Part shown: piece by piece, positions 1-6,518 of the stretch
Numbering within the stretch: the first letter of the stretch is position 1
Layout: every line of letters starts with the position of its first letter
From: a bacterium
Lineage (GTDB): Bacteria > Fidelibacterota > Marinisomatia > Marinisomatales > JAHJCW01
Assembly: GCA_018812885.1 (NCBI GenBank)
Contig: JAHJCW010000011.1
Coordinates: 1-11,354 of the forward strand
DNA: 11,354 bases
Reading direction: 5' to 3'
Position numbers and translations under genes: made by a program
The notes under the pieces: model-generated
Databases searched by the model: none
What the model was told of the DNA's origin: nothing
Seen by the model: the letters and a program-made list of their open reading frames with translations, nothing else

Positions 1-1346
1 CTTGTCACAGCTTCGATCAGATCATCTAATTCTTGGTACATTAATATATCTACATCCAAATGTTCTCGAATGTCTTCGACGGACATATTCGATGCAATTA
101 ATTCAGAACGAGTTGGTATATCAACACCGTAAAAACAAGGATATATTAATGGCGGACAGGCAGAAACGAAATATACTTTATTAGCGCAAAAGTCACGTAC
201 CATTTTAACAATTTCCTTACTTGTATTACCGCGTACGATACTGTCGTCGACAATCATAACATCTTTGTTTTTTATTTCAAAGGAAAGAGGCACAAGCTTA
301 TGCCTTATAGATTTTTTGCGTTTTTCTTGTCCGGGCATTATAAACGTACGACCGATAAAAGGATTTTTATATAAACCCTCAGAATAGCGGATACCTAATT
401 CATTCGCCATCGCTAAGGCGGCATTATTAGACGTAGCTGGAGCAGGTATAATTATGTCTGGGGTTATCTCCGGAAATTTTTTCTTCCAAGATCGTGCCAA
501 ATTTTGTCCCATTCTAAGGCGCGATCTATAAACACTTACATCATCAAGAATTGCATCCGGTCGAGCAAAATATACGTACTCAAATATACAGGGAGTGAAT
601 TTTTTTGAGGATAAAATCTTTGATTGATATTGTCCGTCTTCGGTTATATAAATTACTTCTCCTTGGGCAACATCGGATTTTGACTCAAAACCTAGTGAAT
701 AAAATACGGAAGGTTCACTGGCAAATATATAGTCAGTTTTTCCATTAGTAGAATTCCGCTCTCCTCTAGTTAACGGACGAATTCCATGCGGGTCGCGGAA
801 TACGATCATTCCTTTGCCAATAATTGTACAAATCACTGAATAGGCTCCACTAGCTCGTTTATAAACTTCACTCACAGCTCGGCAAATATGATCAAAAAAG
901 TCACCATTTTTATCATTGTTTCGTAATTCTTCTAGTTTGCCCGCAAAAACGTGCAAGATTACCTCAACATCAACGGATGTATTTAAATGTCTTCCGTCCT
1001 TCTGTGATAATTCTAGCAAGAGTTCTCGATGATTAACAAGATTACCATTGTGCGCCATAGCAATTCCATACGGAACCCCGGTCCAAACCGGCTGAGCATC
1101 TTCACTATTATATTTTCCAGTAGTAGGATATCTTGTATGGCCTATACCGATATTTCCTTTCAGTCGCAACATATTTTGCTCGCTAAAAATATCTCTTACA
1201 TAACCAATGCCTTTTTTTGTGTGGAATCTTTGGTTATAAGTAATAATCCCTGCCGCATCTTGTCCGCGATGCTGAAGATATATCAAACTATCGTAAAGTT
1301 CACCGGCAACGGGTTTTTGTGAAATTATTCCAACAACTCCACACAT
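1..1346 (-). CDS. purF: Amidophosphoribosyltransferase PurF, partial (C-terminus beyond left edge)
   Basis: This enzyme commits PRPP to purine synthesis by making 5-phosphoribosylamine with glutamine as the nitrogen donor. The frame opens with ATG at 1346 and reads MCGVVGII, so Cys2 becomes the N-terminal nucleophile once Met is removed, and there is no propeptide of the Bacillus kind. The Ntn-type glutaminase domain follows (RGQDAAGI, then HNGNLVN). The phosphoribosyltransferase domain contains FEYVYFARPDA, GRTFIMPGQ and the PRPP loop IVDDSIVRGNTS, whose two Asp are residues 367-368. This numbering and sequence closely match my memory of Escherichia coli PurF (505 aa). About 448 codons are visible, so roughly 30-60 residues are probably missing. 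The frame stays open to base 1, ending in DVDILMYQELDDLIEAV. It begins 2 nt after the purB stop without an evident Shine-Dalgarno sequence and is the last gene of the cluster seen here. Confidence 0.96.
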   Translation of the reverse strand, partial: MCGVVGIISQKPVAGELYDSLIYLQHRGQDAAGIITYNQRFHTKKGIGYVRDIFSEQNMLRLKGNIGIGHTRYPTTGKYNSEDAQPVWTGVPYGIAMAHNGNLVNHRELLLELSQKDGRHLNTSVDVEVILHVFAGKLEELRNNDKNGDFFDHICRAVSEVYKRASGAYSVICTIIGKGMIVFRDPHGIRPLTRGERNSTNGKTDYIFASEPSVFYSLGFESKSDVAQGEVIYITEDGQYQSKILSSKKFTPCIFEYVYFARPDAILDDVSVYRSRLRMGQNLARSWKKKFPEITPDIIIPAPATSNNAALAMANELGIRYSEGLYKNPFIGRTFIMPGQEKRKKSIRHKLVPLSFEIKNKDVMIVDDSIVRGNTSKEIVKMVRDFCANKVYFVSACPPLIYPCFYGVDIPTRSELIASNMSVEDIREHLDVDILMYQELDDLIEAVT

Positions 1347-1348
1347 GG

Positions 1349-2701
1349 TTATACAAGACCTGCCAATTTTGAGGCTAACCCTAAATAAGTTTCCGGCGTT
1401 AGATTAAGTAAATATTCTTTGTCTGTTTTAGGCAATTCAAGACCGTTGATAAATTTGTTAATTATCTCTTTTGATATTTTTTCGCCGCGAGTTAATACTT
1501 TTAATTTTTCATATGCGTCAATTTGTCCGTTTTTACGTAAAATGGTCTGAATTGCTTCTGCCAGAACTTCCCAATGCGAGTTTAATTCTTCTAAGGTTTT
1601 GTCTTTATTTACTGCTAATCGATTAAGTCCTTTAATTATATTTTTAATTGCTAACAGCGAATGCGCCAAAACTACACCCTGATTTCGCAATACCGTACTG
1701 TCGGATAAATCGCGCTGCATTCTGGAAATAGGCAATTTCAAGCTGAAATGTGATAATATTGCGTTAGAAATGCCGAAATTGCCTTCTGCGTTCTCAAAAT
1801 TAATAGGATTGATTTTATGTGGCATTGTACTTGAGCCTACTTCATCAGCTATGCGTTTTTGTTTAAAAATTCCACGGCTAATATATTGCCAGATATCTTG
1901 ACAAAAAGCTATCAAGATTGAATTAACACGGATAATTGATTGATAACTTTCGACGATAGAATCGTGAGATTCAATTTGCGTTGTAATTAGGTTTGGCTCA
2001 AGGTTTAATGATTTTATAAAACGTTGAGTAAATTGTAACCAATTAACGCTTGGATATGCTGCTATGTGTGCGCCCCACGTACCTGTTGCTCCTCCGAGTT
2101 TACCTTGTAGCCTATGACCTCGAACCAATGCCGATTGTCTTTGCAGGCGATTACAGAACACGGCTAATTCTTTACCTATTGTGGTTGGTGTCGCCGGCTG
2201 TCCGTGAGTCATCGCAAGCATTGCGGTACTGTTATATTTTTTTGCTAAGGTTTTTAACTTAGATATAACTTTTTTCAATGTTGGAAGATAAACATGGATT
2301 AATCCATCCTGCCACATGAGGGAATAGGCAAGGTTATTGACATCTTCCGATGTCAAAGCAAAGTGAATCCATGGAATTAATTTTGTTGAACCGGATTGGT
2401 TTAATTTATCACTTATGAAATATTCAACTGCTTTTATATCATGGTTTGTTTTTACTTCAATTTTTTTAACTTGTTTAGCATCATTTGTAAAAAATTTGTT
2501 ATAGATATTTCGGAGTTCTGTTTTTTTTATAGGGGATAAAGGTTTTAGTTCTTTGATTTGTACAACACCACAAAGAGCAATTAAATATTCTATTTCAATT
2601 TTTATACGATATTTAATTAGAGCTTCTTCAGAGAAGAACAGTTTTAACTCACTGGTTTCTTTTGCATAGCGCCCATCAATTGGTGAAATATTATCTAACA
2701 T
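1349..2701 (-). CDS. purB: Adenylosuccinate lyase PurB, E. coli-type
   Basis: PurB cleaves fumarate from SAICAR to give AICAR, and from adenylosuccinate to give AMP, so it serves both the main pathway and the branch begun by PurA. The protein has 450 residues, close to the 456 of E. coli PurB, and starts with the typical ISPIDGRY. Visible motifs are NHDIKAVEYF (from residue 86), TSEDVNNL (from 117), HGQPATPTT with the likely catalytic His166, and the fumarase/aspartase-superfamily signature GSSTMPHKINP (289-299), whose Ser residues lie on the mobile catalytic loop. Similarity runs to the C-terminus (SHWEVLAEAIQT). The gene looks intact and belongs to the E. coli-like rather than the shorter Bacillus-like subgroup. 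Its ATG overlaps the purE stop by 7 nt, which favours translational coupling. The purF start follows 2 nt after its stop. Confidence 0.97.
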   Translation of the reverse strand: MLDNISPIDGRYAKETSELKLFFSEEALIKYRIKIEIEYLIALCGVVQIKELKPLSPIKKTELRNIYNKFFTNDAKQVKKIEVKTNHDIKAVEYFISDKLNQSGSTKLIPWIHFALTSEDVNNLAYSLMWQDGLIHVYLPTLKKVISKLKTLAKKYNSTAMLAMTHGQPATPTTIGKELAVFCNRLQRQSALVRGHRLQGKLGGATGTWGAHIAAYPSVNWLQFTQRFIKSLNLEPNLITTQIESHDSIVESYQSIIRVNSILIAFCQDIWQYISRGIFKQKRIADEVGSSTMPHKINPINFENAEGNFGISNAILSHFSLKLPISRMQRDLSDSTVLRNQGVVLAHSLLAIKNIIKGLNRLAVNKDKTLEELNSHWEVLAEAIQTILRKNGQIDAYEKLKVLTRGEKISKEIINKFINGLELPKTDKEYLLNLTPETYLGLASKLAGLV

Positions 2702-3090
2702 TTTATTAGCTCTAATATTCTTTTAACTGCTAAAGCACAATTACCCGGATCTAAAATCGTTAAAACGGGAGTGTTGCTAGGCATTTGTAAGGTCGAATGA
2801 ATATTTACAAGCATATCGATTTTATCTTTAAATGGTGGACAAGCTATGACCGGGCTACTAGAATTTGCGGCGACAAAACCCGACAAAGCATTGGAACGAC
2901 CTGCGATTGTAATATAGACAATACCCTTTTCAGCAGTATTGGATTTAATAATATTTAATACTTCCAAAGGTTGTTTATGTGCGGAGGCCACGTTAACATA
3001 ATAGCTGATTGAAAACTTTTCCAATTCACTAGTAATCTTTTCGGCAAAACCGCGATCAGATTCAGAGCCCATTATAATTATAACTTTCAT
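2695..3090 (-). CDS. purE: N5-independent AIR carboxylase (class II PurE)
   Basis: PurE makes CAIR from AIR. The motifs match class II enzymes, known from Treponema denticola and animals, which carboxylate AIR directly with CO2. The usual bacterial class I enzyme instead rearranges N5-CAIR made by PurK. GSESD (8-12) is the phosphate-binding loop. SAHK (36-39) replaces the class I SAHR. YITIAGRSNALSGFV (59-73) replaces the class I AGGAAHLPGM region, and IACPP follows at 82-86. No purK lies in the window, which fits. At 131 residues it is somewhat shorter than typical PurE (about 150-170), mainly at the C-terminus, but the conserved core is complete. The start overlaps the purC stop as ATGA and is preceded by a good Shine-Dalgarno sequence. 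Assignment to PurE is near certain; the class II reading rests on remembered motifs. Confidence 0.95.
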   Translation of the reverse strand: MKVIIIMGSESDRGFAEKITSELEKFSISYYVNVASAHKQPLEVLNIIKSNTAEKGIVYITIAGRSNALSGFVAANSSSPVIACPPFKDKIDMLVNIHSTLQMPSNTPVLTILDPGNCALAVKRILELIKC

Positions 3091-4073
3091 AAATATTCCT
3101 TTAAATGTGAAATTAATCGTTCATGAGCCGGCAAATTTTTCATAGGAAATTTAAATCTATTTCCTGTTATTGTTTCGTATAGAAAAATATAACGTTGTGC
3201 TAGTTCAACAACCAACTCTTCCGGTGCCGATGGCAAAGTTTCATCATTATAGGGATCGCAATTATCTACAAACCATAAACGTAAAAATTCCTTATCAATA
3301 TTTTGAGGTTCTTTTCCATTATTGAATCGGTCATCGTAGGTATCGGCAATCCAGTAACGACTTGAATCCGGTGTGTGAATTTCGTCGACTAGAACAATAT
3401 TCCCCTGGTTGTTCTTCCCTAATTCGTATTTTGTGTCGACTAAAATTAATCCGTTCTTAAGAGCTATTTTCTGTCCAAATTTAAATAATTGTAGTGCGAT
3501 TTTACTTGTAGCCTCCCAATCATTTTTGGACATCCACCCTTTGGAAATTATTTCATCCGGACTAATTGGTCTGTCGTGTTCTTTTTCCTTTGTTGTTGGT
3601 GTTAACATGGGAATGTTTAATCGCTGATTTTTCACCAAACCTTCAGGCAGGGCGTTCCCGCAATAATTACGTGAACCGTTTTTATAAACCGTCCACAAAG
3701 CTGTCGAAGTTGTGCCGGTAATGTAACCCCGCACAACAAATTCTATTGGAAATACCTTACATTTTTCTGCAACTATTACATTTGGATCCGGTAAATCTAT
3801 TACATGATTTTTTACGATATGTTTAGTTTTCTCAAACCACCAAGCGCTTGTTAGGTTGAGTACCTGTCCCTTGAAAGGTATTGCCGCTAAAATGCGATCA
3901 AATGCACTCTGCCGATCAGTTGTTATTAAAATTAACTTATCACCAATATCGTAAACATCGCGTACTTTACCGCGATATTTTTTCCCAACCGGCAAGTCAG
4001 TTTCTGTGATACAGTTATTTAATTCTTTACTTATTTGTTCTCTATAATCATTTTTGTATTTCATAACAATCAT
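3087..4073 (-). CDS. purC: Phosphoribosylaminoimidazole-succinocarboxamide synthase PurC (long, Ade1-like form)
   Basis: PurC joins aspartate to CAIR with ATP, giving SAICAR, the substrate of PurB. The 328-residue product is longer than the roughly 237 of E. coli PurC and matches the longer Ade1-type proteins. Visible motifs are RGKVRDVYD (34-42, nucleotide-binding strand and loop), TTDRQSAFDR (51-60), the first family signature EFVVRGYITGT (111-121), and the second signature LVDTKYELG (211-219) followed by DEIHTPDSSRYW (230-241). The start is ambiguous: ATG at 4073 or an in-frame ATG at 4064 (MKYKNDY). Neither has a strong Shine-Dalgarno sequence, so the longer form is given. The start lies 26 nt (or 17) inside the end of purQ, and the stop overlaps the purE ATG as ATGA. 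This fits one transcript feeding consecutive reactions. Confidence 0.97.
   Translation of the reverse strand: MIVMKYKNDYREQISKELNNCITETDLPVGKKYRGKVRDVYDIGDKLILITTDRQSAFDRILAAIPFKGQVLNLTSAWWFEKTKHIVKNHVIDLPDPNVIVAEKCKVFPIEFVVRGYITGTTSTALWTVYKNGSRNYCGNALPEGLVKNQRLNIPMLTPTTKEKEHDRPISPDEIISKGWMSKNDWEATSKIALQLFKFGQKIALKNGLILVDTKYELGKNNQGNIVLVDEIHTPDSSRYWIADTYDDRFNNGKEPQNIDKEFLRLWFVDNCDPYNDETLPSAPEELVVELAQRYIFLYETITGNRFKFPMKNLPAHERLISHLKEYL
3091..3102 (-). promoter_or_regulatory. Ribosome binding site for purE
   Basis: On the minus strand AAAGGA (3102-3097) stands 6 nt before the purE ATG, inside the last codons of purC. It is one of the few clear Shine-Dalgarno sequences in the cluster. It supports the chosen start together with the ATGA stop/start overlap. 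Confidence 0.6.
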
Positions 4074-4272
4074 GGGAAAATGGATTAAAAAATATATTTG
4101 TTTTGAGGGCTTTGGTTAATATGCTATTAAAATTTTCATCATTGACAGTTATCTTCCAAAGTACGCCACTATGTATGCCTATTAAATTTTTAATTTTAAA
4201 GTGACGCGTAAGAATTTCTTTTTTATGGCGGCCTAATAAATCTTCCTTGGGACGGACAAGAAAATATGCAGT
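4048..4272 (-). other. PurS-like domain B (C-terminal part of the purQ product)
   Basis: Residues 350-423 of the PurQ fusion follow the beta-alpha-beta-beta-alpha-beta order of PurS. A first strand and ligand loop read AYFLVRPKEDLLGRHKKEI, where free PurS has a Tyr/Val-rich strand then a LeuAspPro-containing loop. A second strand follows at GVLWKITVND, then a helix around NFNSILTKAL and a final NP...YEI segment (FFNPFSHDCYEIQ). Free PurS is about 80 residues, close to this length. The LDPQG loop of free PurS is replaced by LLGRH, so the detail differs. Confidence 0.75.
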
Positions 4273-5319
4273 TTTAAGATGGCTCTGAAATTCTACTAAA
4301 CGTTCCTTGTTCGAATTGAAAAGTTCGCCGGATCTGATAATTGCATTTTCTGTTTCATGTGAAGCATTAGAGTTCAGAACAATTTGCCAATAATTTTGTC
4401 TACTTACGGTTACCGTTATTTGTAAATGGTTTAACGTGTTTTGAACCGACAGAGCTTCGTTATCAGTAATAATTGACTCAACAAACCATTCAATTGAATT
4501 CGTGTCTGATTTGTATGGTTTAATTGTGTATTCATCTGCAAAATATGCTAGGACTTTGTCCTGTGGTTCGATGTTTTCTGCTATATATTCTTGCATTGAT
4601 GTAAAAATTGCATCACCATTTTCTGTTCTTTCAGGATGGGGCATTAACGCCATCACGTTCCCTTGTGGATTGCATATCGCCGCTAAATTATGGATTGATC
4701 CGTTCGGATTTGTAGGAAACTCTGCTGTTATATTCCCATCGCTATCGCAATAGCGGAATACTGTTTGTTGATTCTTGATTAACTCCTCTAACAAAATTTC
4801 AGGTATTACAAAACGACCTTCAGCATGGGCAAATGGAATGTGGATGTGTTGTCCCGGCAGTAAATGTTGCGTAAAAGCGGTTCTGTGATTTGGAACTGAA
4901 AGAAATAAATGTGCCCAGTTGTTATAATAACCGGTACCCAACACATGTCCGTCTTTAGTTCTTTTATTGTCAGTTAGCGCCATGCCCAGTTGATAGTTTT
5001 TTAAACCGGGAATCATGCCTGATTCGACTAAAATCTGTGCGCCATTGCAAATACCCAGAATAGGTTTCCCCTTTTCTGCTTGTTTACGAATTTCTTTCAT
5101 AAGCGGATCTAGTGAAGCAATAATACCTGCCCGGGAACGGTCTTCATATGAAAACCCACCTGCAACTATAAATCCGCTACAGTACTCTAATAGCTTATAA
5201 TTATTGTTCCATAAGAATTCAATTGGTTCCATGCCTGCGCGCCGTACTGCCATGAATGTTTCGCGTTCTGTGTTTGTCCCGGGAAATTGAACAACTGCTA
5301 TTTTAATTGGCTTTTTCAT
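4048..5319 (-). CDS. purQ: FGAM synthase glutaminase PurQ fused to two PurS-like domains
   Basis: PurQ is the class I glutaminase that supplies ammonia to PurL for FGAR to FGAM. Residues 1-262 form the complete domain: VVQFPGTNTERE (9-20), AGGFSYEDR (53-61), GICNGAQIL with nucleophile Cys91, HAEGRF (165-170), and MPHPER with His228 and Glu230 completing the triad. PurQ usually ends near 220-270 residues, but this protein has 423. The extra part reads as two PurS-like units, about 275-345 and 350-423. The second is the clearer: strand YFLVRPKEDLLGRHKKEIL, then GVLWKITVND, a helix, and FFNPFSHDCYEIQ, resembling the PurS ending LLANPVIEDYEIE. PurL here is the small type that needs PurS, and no separate purS is seen. 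The gene starts 3 nt after the purM stop with no clear Shine-Dalgarno sequence, and its end overlaps purC. The glutaminase call is near certain; the PurS assignment is by eye. Confidence 0.93.
   Translation of the reverse strand: MKKPIKIAVVQFPGTNTERETFMAVRRAGMEPIEFLWNNNYKLLEYCSGFIVAGGFSYEDRSRAGIIASLDPLMKEIRKQAEKGKPILGICNGAQILVESGMIPGLKNYQLGMALTDNKRTKDGHVLGTGYYNNWAHLFLSVPNHRTAFTQHLLPGQHIHIPFAHAEGRFVIPEILLEELIKNQQTVFRYCDSDGNITAEFPTNPNGSIHNLAAICNPQGNVMALMPHPERTENGDAIFTSMQEYIAENIEPQDKVLAYFADEYTIKPYKSDTNSIEWFVESIITDNEALSVQNTLNHLQITVTVSRQNYWQIVLNSNASHETENAIIRSGELFNSNKERLVEFQSHLKTAYFLVRPKEDLLGRHKKEILTRHFKIKNLIGIHSGVLWKITVNDENFNSILTKALKTNIFFNPFSHDCYEIQK
4285..4497 (-). other. PurS-like domain A (degenerate first copy in the purQ product)
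   Basis: Residues 275-345 appear to be a diverged copy of the following unit. IEWFVES aligns with YFLVRPK, NYWQIVLNSN with VLWKITVND, and GELFNSNKERLVEFQ with NIFFNPFSHDCYEIQ, in the same order and at similar spacing. The PurS-type ligand loop is hardly recognisable, so this half may be structural only. The call rests on pattern order by eye and is weaker than that for domain B. Confidence 0.5.
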
Positions 5320-5322
5320 TCT

Positions 5323-6360
5323 TTAAACTAAGGAAACAATTGGTTCCCCTTGAATAACGCTACCAATTTCAAATACTGACATCTTGCCTTGAAACGCAGA
5401 AAAGATTTTTTGTTTTTCAGTATTAGGAATAATTAATACTAAACCTATTCCCATATTAAATGTTCGATACATTTCTGTCTCATCAACATTTCCGATATCT
5501 TGCATCACTTTAAAGACCGGCAAAACAGGCCAACTGCATTTTTTAATATCAACAGCACAATTGACCGGTAAAATTCTAGGAATGTTCTCCACTAAACCAC
5601 CGCCGGAAATGTGCGCCATGCCATTAATCTGAATATTATTTTGTAGTAATAATTGAACATAATTATTGTAAACATAGGATGGTTCTAATAGCGTCTCTCC
5701 AACCGATTTTTCAAGTTCCGGGATTCTATCAGATACTTTGTATTTTCCTACTTCAAAAAACAATTTTCTTGCTAAAGAATAGCCATTTGTTTGTAGCCCC
5801 GTTGATGGCAGTCCCAAAACAGCGTCGCCCTTGCGAATCTTTGAGCCATCAACAATATTGTTTCTGTCAACAATTCCGGTAATTATTCCGACCAAATCAT
5901 GCTCACCGGAAAGATACGTATCTGGCATTTCGGCTGTTTCGCCACCGACTAATGCTATGTTGTTTTCGCGACAAGCAGATGCCATTCCGCCAACTATTTC
6001 CCTAATAATTGCGGGATTTAACTTGTCGTTGGCAATATAATCTAAAAAGGTCAAAGGCTTTGCACCCATGACGGTTATATCGTTGCAACAGGCGCTTACA
6101 AGATCGATACCGATGGTATCATATTTTTTCATCTGGCGAGCTATTATGGTTTTGGTACCAACGCCATCAATACTTTGTACTAAAACAGGATGATCATAAT
6201 CAGCGATAATGTCTTTTAAATTATATAAGGAACCAAAACTTCCAATATTGGTAAGGACATTCTTATTAAAAGTGTTTTTTACAGAGTTTTTAATTAGATC
6301 AACAGACTTATTGCCTGCATCAATATCCACGCCGGCTGATTTGTAATCTATTTTTTTCAT
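5323..6360 (-). CDS. purM: Phosphoribosylformylglycinamidine cyclo-ligase (AIR synthetase) PurM
   Basis: PurM uses ATP to close FGAM into the imidazole ring of AIR. The 345-residue length equals that of E. coli PurM. The N-terminal YKSAGVDIDAGN (6-17) matches the family hallmark. DGVGTKT (65-71) is the glycine-rich nucleotide loop, CCNDITVMGAKPLTFLDY (91-108) is the conserved dimer and substrate region, and GGETAEMP (139-146) is a near-invariant motif. The C-terminal half contains SGGGLVENIPRIL and FNMGIGLVL. No frameshift or missing motif is seen. The ATG at 6360 agrees with the usual start but lacks a recognisable Shine-Dalgarno sequence. It follows a 158-nt gap after purL, the only sizeable break in the cluster, so its expression could depend on read-through or on a promoter inside that gap. 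The purQ fusion starts 3 nt downstream of its stop. Confidence 0.98.
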   Translation of the reverse strand: MKKIDYKSAGVDIDAGNKSVDLIKNSVKNTFNKNVLTNIGSFGSLYNLKDIIADYDHPVLVQSIDGVGTKTIIARQMKKYDTIGIDLVSACCNDITVMGAKPLTFLDYIANDKLNPAIIREIVGGMASACRENNIALVGGETAEMPDTYLSGEHDLVGIITGIVDRNNIVDGSKIRKGDAVLGLPSTGLQTNGYSLARKLFFEVGKYKVSDRIPELEKSVGETLLEPSYVYNNYVQLLLQNNIQINGMAHISGGGLVENIPRILPVNCAVDIKKCSWPVLPVFKVMQDIGNVDETEMYRTFNMGIGLVLIIPNTEKQKIFSAFQGKMSVFEIGSVIQGEPIVSLV

Positions 6361-6518
6361 TTTATTTTAGTAATTAAGAATATTAACCACGAATTTCACT
6401 AATTCCACATATATATAAGCCATATATGGCGCAGAGATTAATTTTAATGTTTGTCATCTTTTGTGAGTTTATTTTTAGTAGAATTGTTCTTTTTTATTTT
6501 TCACTGTGAGCTCTGTGG
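6361..6518 (-). repeat. Degenerate dispersed intergenic repeat between purL and purM
   Basis: This gap codes for nothing visible. From 6383 to 6518 (plus strand) it holds CCACGAATTTCACTAATTCC, then the 12-nt perfect palindrome GCCATATATGGC (6419-6430), CGCAGAG, an A/T-rich stretch, and TTTTTCACTGTGAGCTCTGTGG. It is bounded by CCAC at 6387 and GTGG at 6515-6518, which directly abuts the purL stop. Strings of the kind CCACGAATTTCAC and CACAGAG...CTCTGTGG are, from memory, common dispersed intergenic repeats in many bacterial genomes. This looks like a decayed copy. No strong intrinsic terminator is visible. Confidence 0.5.

Noticed and set aside
1029..1322. A 97-codon plus-strand open frame over the start of purF
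   Set aside because: It is antisense to conserved N-terminal PurF sequence and has no family features of its own.
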